Below, one piece after another: positions 45,615-56,481 of a stretch of 64,000 nucleotides of DNA. Position numbers and translations under genes: made by a program. The stretch covers positions 7,098,926 to 7,162,925 of the forward strand of contig NC_062973.1 of assembly GCF_023078275.1 (NCBI RefSeq), given 5' to 3'. Under the pieces are notes generated by a model. That model saw only the letters and a program-made list of their open reading frames with translations. It had not been told where the DNA came from and made no database searches. The stretch comes from Leguminivora glycinivorella. Lineage: Eukaryota; Arthropoda; Insecta; Lepidoptera; Tortricidae. Every line of letters starts with the position of its first letter. The first letter of the stretch is position 1.

Positions 45615-45824
45615 TTAAAATGTCCCTGATGAGGGATAGGTAACAGGAATGTATGGCCAATCTTTTCGAAAGACGTCAAGATCGTGCCACCATCTCTTCC
45701 GCAGTCTGCCGTCATGCCGCACTATGTTTGATGGCCATGTGGTACTCTTCATGGTCCACAGGTCGTTTGGCATGTGGGGGCACATGGCATCTTCTCTCTT
45801 CCATATTTGACTGGCGTTTTCAAA
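45615..45824 (-). pseudogene. LINE ORF2 C-terminal fragment
   Basis: The minus strand reads IWKREDAMCPHMPNDLWT followed by RHDGRLRKRWWHDLDVFRKD and WP. The GRxRKRWxxDLD...KDWP block is typical of R1/RTE-type LINE C-termini (GRP.RRW.DDLD....W). The frame continues upstream into unrelated sequence to 46007. About 65 codons survive. Confidence 0.6.
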
Positions 45825-46206
45825 GATTTCCAAAGGTAAGATAGTATAATTTTGTCTGAACATTCTTGTTGGAACGCTAAAACGTGATTGGTTGATGAGC
45901 TCGCATCTTGAGCGCGATTGGTCGCATAGACTACCTACGAGTATTATGCTTAGTTTACTCTTTGCACGCTTGGCTCGCATTTTCACAATTTTAGGTTCCC
46001 CTATCATTTGATCTCTGGCTTGTCTAAAAATGTGTACTTACGAAGTAGGGTGTAATTTCAAAAGTCGTCTAATTTTGAAAGTCACATAAAAATTACCATT
46101 ATATCTATCTATCATATCAAGATTCCCCTTTCGAAATTACCCGAGCATCTGTACTTCGAAGTTACCCCAATGCACCCTACTTAGTATATATTAATATTAT
46201 GGTAAT

Positions 46207-46279
46207 ATGCGTTTCGTTAGCTTGAGCCGTGGCAAATGCCGAGATAACGCAAGGAGGATGATGATGCGTTTCGTTAGCT
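46207..46279 (+). mobile_element. 41-bp retroposed SINE tail with 16-bp target duplication
   Basis: atgcgtttcgttagct occurs at 46207-46222 and 46264-46279. Between them is only the 3' end of the SINE family seen at 4278 and 17207 (gagccgtggcaaatgccg ... aaggaggatgatg), in plus orientation with its (gat)n tail. It is an extremely 5'-truncated insertion. Confidence 0.85.
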
Positions 46280-46522
46280 ACAGAGCGTAAGCGACTGGCA
46301 TGTTGGCTACTCCTCCAGGTGAAGGTCGCTACAGAGCCTATAGGCTTCTAAAGTGCCTTCTCAAAGGCTTTTACCTTAGTTGAACTAGGAACTTGAACTT
46401 TAAGTGTTGACAACAAGGTTTACTTTCAAGGGAAGTCGATTATGGAAGTGGTTGGGAGAAGCATACGGACTGTTTAAATTTATAAGCTGGGGAAAGATAG
46501 GCGAACTCGTGTATTCCTTTTT

Positions 46523-47064
46523 AGGGTTCCATAGTCAACTAGGAACCCTTATAGTTTCGCCATGTCTGTTTGTCCGTCCGTCCGTCCGTCCGTCATTCCG
46601 CGGATAATCTCAGTAACCGTTAGCATTAGAAAGCTGAAATTTAGTACCTAGAAAAAATAAAAAATGGAAAAAAATGTTTTATTAGGGTACCCTAGGGTAA
46701 AATATCAGCCCCTATATGTAAAGTGGGGGCTGATATTTTTTTTCATTCCAACCCCAACGTATGATATAATGTTAGATAGGTATTTAAAAATGAATAAGGG
46801 TTTACTAAGATCGTTTTTTGATAATATTCATATTTTCGGAAATAATCGCTCCTAAAGGAAAAAGAAGTGCGTCCCCCCCCCCTGTAACTTATGAACCATA
46901 TTATGTTTAAAAAATATGAAAGAAATCAAAAAAGTAGAACTTTATAAAGACTTTCTAGGAAAATTGTTTTGAACTTGATAGGTTCAGTAGTTTTCGAGAA
47001 AAATACGGAAAACTACGGAACCCTACACTGAGTGTGGCCCGACACGCTCTTGGCCGGTTTTTTG
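46523..47064 (+). mobile_element. Non-autonomous repeat, full length (agggttcc ... ttggccggtt)
   Basis: The left end agggttccatagtcaactag has a gtccgtccgtccgtccgtcc microsatellite about 45 bp in. The right end reads ctacggaaccctacactgag then ggccggttttttg. agggttcc and ggaaccct are inverted near the two ends. Fragments lie at 3069 and 11885. A 63-codon frame inside has no motif. Confidence 0.65.
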
Positions 47065-47877
47065 TTTACATTTCTATACTAATATAAGTATACAGTGTGT
47101 TACCACCATGCGGGCATTTATTAAAACCGATAATAGTTAATCTTCCGATTTGGAAATTAATTTCTCTTAGTTAAATTTCTGTTTCGGAAATTATGTCTTG
47201 TTAATAGAGGTGAATATTGACAAGAGCAGTGTCAAAAATGTGAATGCGCGACCTTATCGCCCATGTACTAAGGTAGTGGAGTGTATACATACTTTTGACA
47301 TTTTGTCCGTATCTACGTAAATATTGACAAGAGCAAAGTGTCAAAAAAGTGTACATACTTTTAAGTAGTATATGAGTAGGTACAGTCAACCAATTGGAAC
47401 CTTAGGCCACTGTAGAACTATGTCATAGTGACGTTATAGATCAGATTGTAAGAAACATGTAAGAAATTTATTACTGCTTGTCATTTTGACGTGGTTGTAC
47501 AATGATTATCGCCTGAATAGTTTAGTTTAGTTTAATTCTCTCGTTTATACAAATTTCACACAATTAAAATTTACATTTCAGCTTATATTACTGTTCGTAT
47601 AACGATCGTTACAAAAGAAATAATAAAATTAAAATTACAAATAAAAATGGGAAAAAGCAGTGTGAACAAAAAAATATTAAAATGTCATATTGGTAAAAAT
47701 AAAATAAATACAGATTTAGTACTACATAGTACAAATCAAAAATAACCAATGTCAATAATACAATATAGAATAATGAATAATGAATAATGAGAAATAATAA
47801 AAAATAAATTACGGAAATGTAAGAGTAAAGTTGTAGTAGATACTATAATTAGTACATATCAATGTTAATATTAAAAT
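47065..47877. other. No recognised feature
   Basis: AT-rich. The word atattgacaagagca occurs at 47214 and 47322, an old local duplication. Confidence 0.35.
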
Positions 47878-47894
47878 TATAATAGGAAATAATT
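47878..47894. repeat. 17-bp target site duplication, left copy
   Basis: tataataggaaataatt here is identical to 49153-49169, flanking the RTE-like insertion. Confidence 0.9.
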
Positions 47895-49152
47895 CTCTTC
47901 TTCTTCTTCTTTCTCTTTGCCTTAATCCCATTATTTGGGGTCGGCCCTCCTCGTTCTTAAGCGCCAGGACCGTCTGTCCTGAGTTGTCTTCGGAGTTAGT
48001 TGGGTTCGTTCCAAGTCGCGGGTCACTGTAGACCACCATGTGGCTTTAGGTCTTCCTTGTCTGCTGGCTTCCCTGTTCGGTAATGCCAAGGCTTGCCGCA
48101 CTACATGGTCTTCAGGGCGTCTCATCACGTGCCCATACCAGCGAAGCCTACTTTCGGTGATTTTGTCTGCGATGGGGGCGACTTTGTAACTACCTCTGAT
48201 GTATTCATTCCTCACTCTATCAAGTCTAGTTACTCCAGCCGCCCACCTCAGCATCTTCATTTCGGCTACATGTAATTTTTGCTCGTGTGCCTTTTTAATT
48301 GGCCAGCATTCCGCACCGTACATCATTGCCGGTCTTACGGCTGTTTTGTATACTTTGCCTTTCACTTTGATTGGCATTCTTGTATCGCAAAGAACACCGG
48401 AGAGGGCTCTCCATCTTTGCCAGCCAGCGTTAACTCTGTGAGTGACATCAGATTCAATGGTACCATCGGCCGTCAGCATCGCTCCGAGATATTTGAATTG
48501 GGATACTTTTGGGAGTTGATCCCCTTCGATGTAGATGTTGGTTGAGATGGTGGTATCATTGCTAAACCTGCATTCCAGATGCTCAGTCTTGCTCCTGCTT
48601 ATGCGAAGTCCATTTCTTTCCAGGGCCTCTCTCCATTGTTCTAGAGTCGTTTGCAGTTGTTGTGCGCTTTTATCAATGAGTACGATGTCGTCCGCGTATA
48701 AAATACACCAAGGCAGGGAAGTTTGGATGTCTTTGGTGAGGTAATCCATTACTAAGTTGAAAAGTAGCGGGCTTAACGCTGAGCCTTGATGCACACCTAC
48801 GTTCACTTCAAAGGTCTTGCTTTCTCCGGCTAAACTTCTCACATTTGCGTTACATTTATAGTACATATCTTGGACTAGAGCAACATATCCTTCTTGTATT
48901 CCTTGCGCTCTCATCGCTTGCCATACCAGATTTCGTGGTACCCGGTCAAACGCCTTCTCAAGGTCTATGAAAACGAGGTGCAAGTCTTCCCGGCTGGACC
49001 GATGCTTTTCCATGACGATTCGTACTGCTTGTATAGCATCAATAGTAGATTTGGCTGATGTGAAGCCGTACTGATTTTCAGAGATAACAACGTGGGACAA
49101 AAAGCGGTTGTGTAGTATCTTTTCCCATATTTTGAGGGTGGGAGGGCGAGGG
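47895..49152 (-). mobile_element. RTE-like LINE, 5'-truncated, recent insertion
   Basis: Bounded by a perfect 17-bp duplication. On the minus strand it starts inside ORF2, and after the stop codon has only about 35 nt before ending in a gaagaagaagaag tail. A very short 3' UTR with a microsatellite tail is typical of the RTE clade. Confidence 0.9.
47931..49151 (-). CDS. RTE-like reverse transcriptase (ORF2 C-terminal part)
   Basis: The frame is open from the insertion edge (PRPPTLKIWEKILHNRF) through 389 further codons to the stop. Counting from the TTG at 49100, ENQYGF is at 8-13, FIDLEKAFD at 44-52 (first catalytic Asp), GVHQGSALSPLLF at 102-114 and ILYADDIVLI at 133-142 (catalytic Asp pair). 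KYLGAML and a C-terminal LRWYGHVMRRPEDH block follow, then a basic tail. The enzyme would copy its RNA at a nicked target. The N-terminal endonuclease and the first RT blocks are missing, so this copy cannot move by itself. All visible catalytic residues are intact and there is no stop or frameshift, which together with the target duplication indicates a young insertion. Clade assignment is by motif order and tail type. Confidence 0.9.
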   Translation of the reverse strand, partial: PRPPTLKIWEKILHNRFLSHVVISENQYGFTSAKSTIDAIQAVRIVMEKHRSSREDLHLVFIDLEKAFDRVPRNLVWQAMRAQGIQEGYVALVQDMYYKCNANVRSLAGESKTFEVNVGVHQGSALSPLLFNLVMDYLTKDIQTSLPWCILYADDIVLIDKSAQQLQTTLEQWREALERNGLRISRSKTEHLECRFSNDTTISTNIYIEGDQLPKVSQFKYLGAMLTADGTIESDVTHRVNAGWQRWRALSGVLCDTRMPIKVKGKVYKTAVRPAMMYGAECWPIKKAHEQKLHVAEMKMLRWAAGVTRLDRVRNEYIRGSYKVAPIADKITESRLRWYGHVMRRPEDHVVRQALALPNREASRQGRPKATWWSTVTRDLERTQLTPKTTQDRRSWRLRTRRADPK

Positions 49153-49169
49153 TATAATAGGAAATAATT
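49153..49169. repeat. 17-bp target site duplication, right copy
   Basis: Identical to 47878-47894. Confidence 0.9.
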
Positions 49170-49488
49170 AATGTCTAAGAAAAATCGTCAATAATTTATT
49201 TTATTATTAGCATGTATTCTTTTACTGAGTATAGTTCCTTTTCCAACAGAAGGTTTATTTAGTAGGTAGTGTGGTGTATACATATTATTGGAGCTTTGTC
49301 AGTATAGCTATTTAATACCTTATTTATATTACGACTCGTATTGATCCAATATTAATTAGAACGATAAACATCGGAAATATTTTATCATCAACCGACCCCG
49401 CTGATAACTCCAATATTTTAACCCAGTAACTAAAATAGCTCGGACATAAAAGCAGCTTTAGTCCGATAAAAGTTTTTATTCGCTTAGA

Positions 49489-49723
49489 CACTGGTCCCAC
49501 CGCGAGCTAGTAAGCTATGAGCTATCGGCTATAAAAACGAACAAAAGATAAGCACTCCCGTGCAAATAAAAGAGACACGGCTATATTGATAGCACACCGC
49601 TGGGTGAGTACCTACCTAACTATAAACATCGCCGTGTCTCTTTTATTTACGCGGGAGTGATTATCTTTTGTTCGTTTTTATAGCCGATAGCTCATAGCTT
49701 ACTAGCTCGCGGTGGGACCAGTG
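49489..49723. mobile_element. Palindromic element, about 105-bp arms
   Basis: cactggtcccaccgcgagct at the left and agctcgcggtgggaccagtg at the right are exact inverted ends. Pairing continues through gctatgagctatcggctata and to aaaagagacacggc. gggaccagtgccttat after the right end recurs at 54319, a fragment of the same family. Confidence 0.85.
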
Positions 49724-50545
49724 CCTTATACCTAATAAAATGGAACCGCTAAAACTGTTTAAACAGCCACAAATATTACTTAGTTTCACCAAAATAACTT
49801 TACTGGATTTTAACACACCCGTTTTCCTTCTTTCGATCACGATTTAAACACAAATTGTTTTGACGGACTTGGTTGCTCATTTTGATTACATAATTGTTCG
49901 TTATATAATACTTATAATTTTCATTATTATATTATATTAAATGTTATAATACTTATAATTTTCATTATTATAGGTAATTACGACTTTGCTCACATATTCA
50001 TAAATAATAAGTATATAAGCTAAGTACTTGTGATATAAGATACCTATTGTAAAGTACCAATTCTTGCTATACCCTTTTCAAGGTCCATATATTATGTATG
50101 TACCTATTGTAAAAATTATATGGTATGCAAATAAAGCATTATTTAAACATGTTTTTTTTATCATAGGCAGTAAACGAACAGACGAGCCGCATCGGAGGAG
50201 CCTCATTCTGGACATTTCCACATATTTTGTTAGACCAAGTAGAAAACATCCTATAATAATATATGTTAATTATATATTTGTAAACTACTCGCAAAGCCCT
50301 TTAATTTAATACCACACACGGTAGAATTAAGCGATCAGTTTCGATTTCACTATTTTTCACATAAAAGCCCTCTTAAGTGTTACCGACCTGTGAGAACCCT
50401 AAAGACCTGCTTCTTGAAGAACCTAATTTCATAGCGCAAGAGAAGCGCTTCAGAAGGCCATTCCACAACTTGCACGTTCAGAGCAAAAACGAGCGAGAGG
50501 GCCTTTTGTTATTTGATTCGGAATTCACGAAGAATCATGCCATTT
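49724..50545. other. No recognised feature
   Basis: Very AT-rich. 49908-49970 holds an ataatacttataattttcat duplication. Around 50160-50210 there is a weak LINE-tail-like word (aacgaacagacgag). Confidence 0.35.
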
Positions 50546-50662
50546 AGTGCGTTTTCACATTATCCGATCCGATATCCCATACTTTTAAGCCGCCATCTTT
50601 GATTTCTGCCTTTGAAATCCTTCCGACATCCGATATCGGATCGGATAATGTGAAAACGCACT
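50546..50662. mobile_element. Family C MITE, copy 2
   Basis: agtgcgttttcacattatcc and ggataatgtgaaaacgcact are exact inverted ends. The middle has aagccgccatctttgatttc. Confidence 0.85.
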
Positions 50663-50769
50663 CGCTTCTTGCTTACATGGCACTGGTGCAATCGTGTAAA
50701 TGTCGTATCATAACAAAGTGAGACAGTTAACAAATTCTAAAATCACATTCGGCCCCTTTTATTATTTTA

Positions 50770-50980
50770 CTAGCTTTTCCCGCGGCTTCGCCCGCGTTAG
50801 GTACTAATCTAATCTTGTTTTTCCATACAAACTTTGGACCCCCATTTCACCCCCTTAGGAGGTCAATTTTGAAAAATCCTTTCGAACCTACGTGCCAAAT
50901 TTGGAATCTCTAGGACCAGCGGTTTCGGCTGTGCGTTATATGTCCGTCAGTCAGTCAGTTTCTTCTTTTATATATTTAGA
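50770..50980 (-). mobile_element. Non-autonomous Helitron
   Basis: On the minus strand it begins A|TCTAAATATATAAAAG and ends gcgggcgaagccgcgggaa + aagCTAG|T. A|TC...CTAG|T is the Helitron signature, and gcgggcgaagccgc can form the 3' hairpin. The body has gaaactgactgactgacgga and aaccgctggtcctagaga. 211 bp. Confidence 0.85.
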
Positions 50981-51000
50981 TTTGTGGGTATTTCCATTAC

Positions 51001-51183
51001 ATTAAGGCATTAATTGTGGTGTAGGCGAGAGGCTGGCAACCTGTCACTGCAATGCCACAGTTTCGTTTTCTTTTAACCCCTTATTTGCCAAGAGTGGCCC
51101 TGAAGCTTTAGTAGTTTCATGTGCTCTGCCTACCCCTTTATGGGATACAGGCGTGATTGTATGTATGTATGTATGTATTAAGG
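51001..51183 (+). repeat. LINE 3' end with (atgt)n tail and 7-bp target duplication
   Basis: attaagg at 51001-51007 and 51177-51183 flanks a 169-bp 5'-truncated copy of the family at 42665-42906 (gtaggcgagaggctggcaac, catgtgctctgcctacccct). Confidence 0.75.
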
Positions 51184-51731
51184 GAAATTGTCTTACAGAA
51201 TTTTCCGACAGTTTTAGTGAAAGCTTGTTATTTTAAGAGTTTCCTTTCATATTTTTCCTCGAACTAGGCAGAAAATTATTAGGAAAATAAATAACGTCTA
51301 TATTTAGACATTGTTTACCATTTGCCTAATAGATCCTTGTTTATTTTCTTTTATGACGGAAAGCTGGATGAATATCATTGATGTTACTAAATAACATCTA
51401 TATTATGTAAGGTAATTCGAGAAGAGATACGCAATTTTGTGGTCCCATTATTTTTATCTTAACGACCCTTAATAATGGGGTTGGTGACATTAATTTCCCA
51501 TTCATCCGGATATAGTTCACTTCTAACAGAAATTACTTCATTTTGTTTGTAATTCAATACAGAAATTTCAATACAGTTTTTGTATTTCAATACAATTTTA
51601 GAAATAGTTTCAGGAAAAAAGGTAATTTTCAAAATGAGTACGTATGTACCTACTGAACCTATTAACTTAACCTGTACTATTGAACCAGAATCATATTCGT
51701 AATAACTTTTACGTTCCTACAAAGCGCACCT
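51184..51731. other. No recognised feature
   Basis: AT-rich. Several near-repeats of ttcaatacagtttt/ttcaatacaattt at 51552-51600. Confidence 0.3.
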
Positions 51732-51842
51732 GACCCTCTAGCACAACTTGCCTTGTCGCGCGCGAGTCCATACTTGAAGTCGCGCTTGATGTGATGACTC
51801 GCGATGACTCGCGCGCGACAAGGCAAGTTGTGCTAGAGGGTC
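51732..51842. repeat. Perfect GC-rich inverted repeat, 37-bp arms
   Basis: 51732-51768 (gaccctctagcacaacttgc ...) and 51806-51842 are exact reverse complements, and include cgcgcgcga. The 37-nt spacer contains gatgactcgc repeats. Probable small MITE without a visible target duplication. Confidence 0.85.
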
Positions 51843-52134
51843 TGTTTCACTATTGATATAAAAGAGTACAAAATGTATACTTGTAAGTAAATTTTCAAAA
51901 TTATCATCCCTTTTTAGGAGTTAACAAATACCTACCCTTTACAAAGAAATATACGTGCATGTGTTACTACGAATAAAATAGTAAAAAAAATATTTCAAAT
52001 TAAATATTAGCTTTAAATATATATAGGCTATTAAGAATATTAGGCAGCACAAAATAAAGCACAAAAACTGAATAAGAAAACGGACCCAGAAGTATTTGTA
52101 GACACAACTTTTATTGAGTTGCCCGTGCGTGACT

Positions 52135-52407
52135 TCAGATGCTAGTTCTATGTTGTAGGAAATCCTTTTTCTTAGAATCTTGTCTCGTATCCAAATATCC
52201 TATTGGGGCAGTGCAATAAACAAGAAGTCTATAATGAACTCGTCCATAAAGTAGCACTTCCGTCCCAGTTGGTATCGCCCTAATGTAGCGGGAAATGGAA
52301 AACTCAGTGAGCCCCGGCATTAAAGAGTATGGCGTGAAGCCGTTACTGGCGCGAGTCAGTAGGTTATGGGCCCTCAGGCGAATAATGTACGTATTAAATA
52401 AATAATA
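52135..52407 (-). CDS. Unidentified open frame, 91 codons from stop to stop
   Basis: The minus strand is open without an obvious start upstream of the methionine at 52320. It reads RLRAHNLLTRASNGFTPYSL, MPGLTEFSISRYIRAIPTGT, EVLLYGRVHYRLLVYCTAP and a basic Lys/Gln-rich end. The composition is more protein-like than that of neighbouring frames and GC is slightly raised, but I recognise no domain. It may be a retroelement or host exon fragment, or chance. No splice sites were identified with confidence. Confidence 0.3.
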   Translation of the reverse strand, partial: YYLFNTYIIRLRAHNLLTRASNGFTPYSLMPGLTEFSISRYIRAIPTGTEVLLYGRVHYRLLVYCTAPIGYLDTRQDSKKKDFLQHRTSI

Positions 52408-52457
52408 TTAGTGGACAATTGCAAAGGTCAATTTAATCTCGGCACTGTAACTTTAAT

Positions 52458-52579
52458 AAGGCCTATGTTAAGGACAGACAGGGCAATAAGCGTCGCGACC
52501 TTCTGGTCCCGCTTAATATAAAAAAGAAAAAGAAACCTTCGACACGAGAAGAAGCAGAAGAAGAAGAAGGCCTATGTTA
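52458..52579 (+). mobile_element. 96-bp retroposed insert with 13-bp target duplication
   Basis: aaggcctatgtta occurs at 52458-52470 and 52567-52579. The insert (52471-52566) ends in gaagaagcagaagaagaag, the same kind of tail as the RTE copy at 47895. Its first part reads TDRAISVATFWSRLI then a stop. It is a 5'-truncated LINE 3' end. Confidence 0.8.
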
Positions 52580-53865
52580 TAGGTAATAGATGACCATATA
52601 TTGCTGAACTATATTGCTTCATGAATACAATATAGTATTGAATAGGTGCAATCAAATATTTAGGATAAATATTCAAATAAATGCCCTGGATTGGAATTAG
52701 GTTCGTAGGTCGGAAGTAGGATCACCATTGAGTGTCATGGAGGCTTTAGGTACATACTTACTTATGTCGATAAAACAAATTCAGAAACAACAATACTTAA
52801 AATTTAATTTTGAGATAAATCAATGTGTGTGATGTTGGTACGCGTCGTGATAACTTTTCGAATCGACTTTACTAACTAATTTTACTTTTCTTACACGAGT
52901 ATTGGCTTCCATATTCCGAACTCATAAAACATAATCTTTACTGCCAAACTTTATTTAAACTTTCTGAATTTCAATAATGAAGTTTTGATTTTGACAAAGT
53001 TATATTATCTATTTGTTTGGATTTGATTTTCTCTACTACTTGAATTTTGCTGTTTCATGCTACAACTTAGTATTTATTGTAGGTACTAAAAGCTTAACAT
53101 AAACACTACCTAATATAAAAGGCCTTATTAGGTATGCCAGTAATTTACATTAACAAAGCACTAAAGCCCGTCTAAATTTGCATATCCAACTCATTATAGC
53201 TACGTCTCTCGTGTTTTGTAAAATCTGACTAATTTTGGGGTAAATATTATAAAATACCCTTGCGATTAATCGAAAATTTTATAAGCGTGAAACATTAATA
53301 CCTAAACATACAACTACAACTATCAGATTAGGATATTTCTATTAGTTGAAATGAAATATGGAATTCTGTGGAACTTAAATCTACTAGCGGAGTCTTCTGT
53401 CACAAGTATTTATCATACCTTATTAGGAGATTCTTAGCATAACTTATTGTAAATTGTATAACATGTTGTAACCAAAATAAACAATTTTCATTTTCATTTT
53501 ATTAAGTTCATTAGAATACGGTAGAATGTGGCTAGGGCCTTGGAACCTAGGAGTGGCTAGATTGATCAAGGCAACACACGATACGTGCGTCAGAAGGAGG
53601 AAGAAACATACTAGTATTGCCTAAAAGAAGTTATATTTTACATGTAGGAGTACTATTTGTTTTTTTTTTGTAATGGTACCTACTTATAGAGAATAGAGAA
53701 AAATAGTGTTACATACTTTTTTTACGTTTGGTGGCACTCCGTGTTGTACTCTTTGAAAGTTTGAACTGTTTCTATTAATATATTATGTTCTTTATGTTAC
53801 ATTATCCTATCAAATAAAAAATAGCCGAAGCTATGTAGGGTAATAAAACTAATAAATTATTACAC
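52580..53865. other. No supported gene
   Basis: AT-rich. ttttcattttcattttatt at 53488-53506 looks like a LINE tail. ggctagattgatcaaggcaa after it may be a coding scrap. Confidence 0.3.
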
Positions 53866-53983
53866 GGGCTACTTGCACCAAAGAAAATGGAGGATTAACC
53901 CGAGGGTTAACCCACCATTTTGTATGGAATTTGACAGTTGACAGCCCACTAACCTTGAGTTAAGTTGTTGGTGCAAGTGGCCC
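53866..53983. mobile_element. Family A MITE, copy 3
   Basis: gggctacttgcaccaaagaa and ttgttggtgcaagtggccc bound a copy with tggaggattaacccgagggt and aacccaccattttgtatgga inside, as at 6883-7000. Confidence 0.8.
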
Positions 53984-55640
53984 TTAAGTAATTATCATAC
54001 AACAATAGTATTATCTATCACTTTTCATTCCCACTACACCTATGCCAATTTATTGAAGTGTATTTTATATATGAGGTTATTTGATTGTATAATGGCTTGG
54101 CTGTATACTAGTGGACCGGAGCCAATAACGTTCTGCCAACTTTGTAGCCTATCGATAACTTGAAATGGGTCAACACTAACAACTTAGGTATGCCTAAATA
54201 ATATTCCTGAATAGGTGTAACTGGAGAGAAAAAAAATCACGACCCTGTGACCGTACTTAGCTAGGAAACCCTTTATTAATTCAATGTATTAAATTTTATA
54301 ACAATATTGTTATGTGATGGGACCAGTGCCTTATGCCACCAATAAATTGCTCCGATATTTAGAATGAACAAGGTGATAATTTTACAATGTAGACTTAAAA
54401 GATGTAGATTTAAAATAAAAAATAAATAAAAAATCAGCAGGTAAGCCACAGGGGCACTTTTACACCTCAACAATTACAATAAATACTTAATATCAACTTA
54501 AGTACAACGCTACTATAATTAATGAGAGATGTAGGTATAGTCTTTAAATGTCAAAATTGTACATCTAAAAATGAAAGTGCTTATTGTAAGTGTATTTGAA
54601 TAAAGAATAGTTTTAATCTAACTTAACCTAATGATTTTATTTTGATTAATTTACTGTATTTACTATTTCATAATCATTATCACATGGCAAACCTAATCAA
54701 AATGAAGAATTAAGAAAATTTGAAATAATAGATAACTATCCTGACTGCACTAGTTGCTAACAAGAGCGATAAAACATGCTAGTTAGCAAGCCAACGTTTA
54801 TTGCATTGCATATTGCATCGCACTCTGCATCTCGTTACTTCCACTCAGTCCAGCCGTGCAGAAGAAACAACTAGCGCTTTTCTTAAGGTCATATTTACCT
54901 GATTTTCTAGCTGTGTTGATAATCCTTCAAAGATGATCCTAAGTGTGCATCACGAAATGGACTCAATCTCTAAAAGACTATCGGTATATAGATGTGTAGG
55001 GCCCATTCGGTGATGGCACGACAAATAACGGACGGACGGATTAAAGATACAGGATACGAGTTATTAAATCATTGAAAAAACGGGCGAAAAGCTAATTATG
55101 AAAAACGAAAACCACCATTTCAAGATTTTCAACATAATATTTATGGATAACGTGTCAAATTTTACGAAGTATTTCCCAGTATTGAAACTCGATCGTAAAA
55201 AAGAATTGCGTCTCCTCAAATACATTTTTTGATCAGACTCGTTTTCCGTGTAGGTGCATGGTGTAGGCGACATATGCAAAACGGTAGTCAACTAGTTTCC
55301 TGAATTTGGCTTTCAAATGCCATAACAGCGTTCATGGATACTTCCTTCCGGTATCGCTACGAAACGAATCCATAGGGATGTGCTTTACGGCAGATGTAGA
55401 TTTCAAAATATTCATCGTTTGAGTCTGCGTATAGCAAGTTCCTATGGTCAGTTATACGCTTTTAGGAGGCTTGACTTGCTGCGAAACTGTTTTGTCCTAG
55501 AAAGTAAAATTGAAATAAATAGGCTATTTCTAGTCACACTTTATGTTGTTGTTAGAAACTGTAAGGTGATCTTTTGCTTTTCGTGCATTTTGACTGCTTT
55601 AGCTCAAATGCCACGAGTACCAGCAGTATCTGAGTGTAGA
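53984..55640. other. No supported gene
   Basis: AT-rich. aataaagaatagttttaatc at 54599 resembles a LINE 3' end. The 94-codon frame at 55380-55664 runs into the family H element and has no motif. Confidence 0.3.
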
Positions 55641-56048
55641 TATAGTATGAATTTTCTGAGATGAACTTTTCGGTTTTGCCCTAATCTGTTAAACAAAGGC
55701 CTTTGTTTCTATTATTCGCGGTGGTTAGCTCCCGTTTCCACAGCACGTGCTAAAGTCTCAGTGTAGTTAAAAAGCAACTATCATGATAGCAATAAGGTTC
55801 AAATTTATTAAACAGTTTGCAGTGTGCAGGTAACTTTTTTTGAAGATGACAAAACGTGTTATCTCCGAAAGGGCTTTTTATGGATTTGAACCTTATTGCT
55901 ATCATGATAGTTGCTTTTTTAACTACACTGAGACTATAGCACGTGCCGTTTAAACGGGAGCTAACCACAGCGAACAATAGAAACAAAAGCCTTTGTTTAA
56001 CAGATTAGGGCAAAAGCGAAAAGTGCATCTCAGAAAATTCATACTATA
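55641..56048 (-). mobile_element. Family H long-TIR MITE, copy 2 (opposite orientation)
   Basis: The same arms as 26269-26675 (tatagtatgaattttctgag ...). The central tract reads as the reverse complement of copy 1 (tttgcagtgtgcagg, then cgaaagggctttttatgg). Confidence 0.9.
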
Positions 56049-56340
56049 CTCGGTAGTCAAAGTTTATAACTAAGAAAATGACGTCTACGTTTGGCCATCC
56101 TTACTAAATCTGTATGGCTCTAGAAAACGTGTTGGCAGCCCGCCAACTGGGCAACGTATCGTAACGTAACGTACGAGCCGTAACAAAATAGGTGTATTCT
56201 ATTCTGTAACGAAATTTAGCCATCCACAATAGGTACTTTAAAAAGCATAGTAAAATTAACAAAATAAATATAGCCTATATAGCATAGTTTATTGAAAATT
56301 ACTAAGGTATGTACCTTGTTAGGTTTGGCTTCAGTGTGTT

Positions 56341-56481
56341 AGTGCGTTTTCATGTTATCCGATCCGATATCGGATGTAGGACCGATATCCCATAGGTACA
56401 TTGAAGCCGCCATCTTTGATTTTTGCCTTTAAATCCTTCTGACTACTGATCGAATAGGATCGGATAATGTGAAAACGGACT
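56341..56481. mobile_element. Family C MITE, copy 3
   Basis: agtgcgttttcatgttatcc and ggataatgtgaaaacggact ends. The middle has aagccgccatctttgatttt. The right arm is eroded (gatcgaataggatcgg). Confidence 0.8.

Noticed and set aside
48093..48744. Four plus-strand frames of 60-88 codons
   Set aside because: Shadows of the RTE reverse transcriptase on the minus strand.
55750..55986. 78-codon minus-strand frame
   Set aside because: Inside the family H MITE; part of the same peptide appears from its other copy at 26309.
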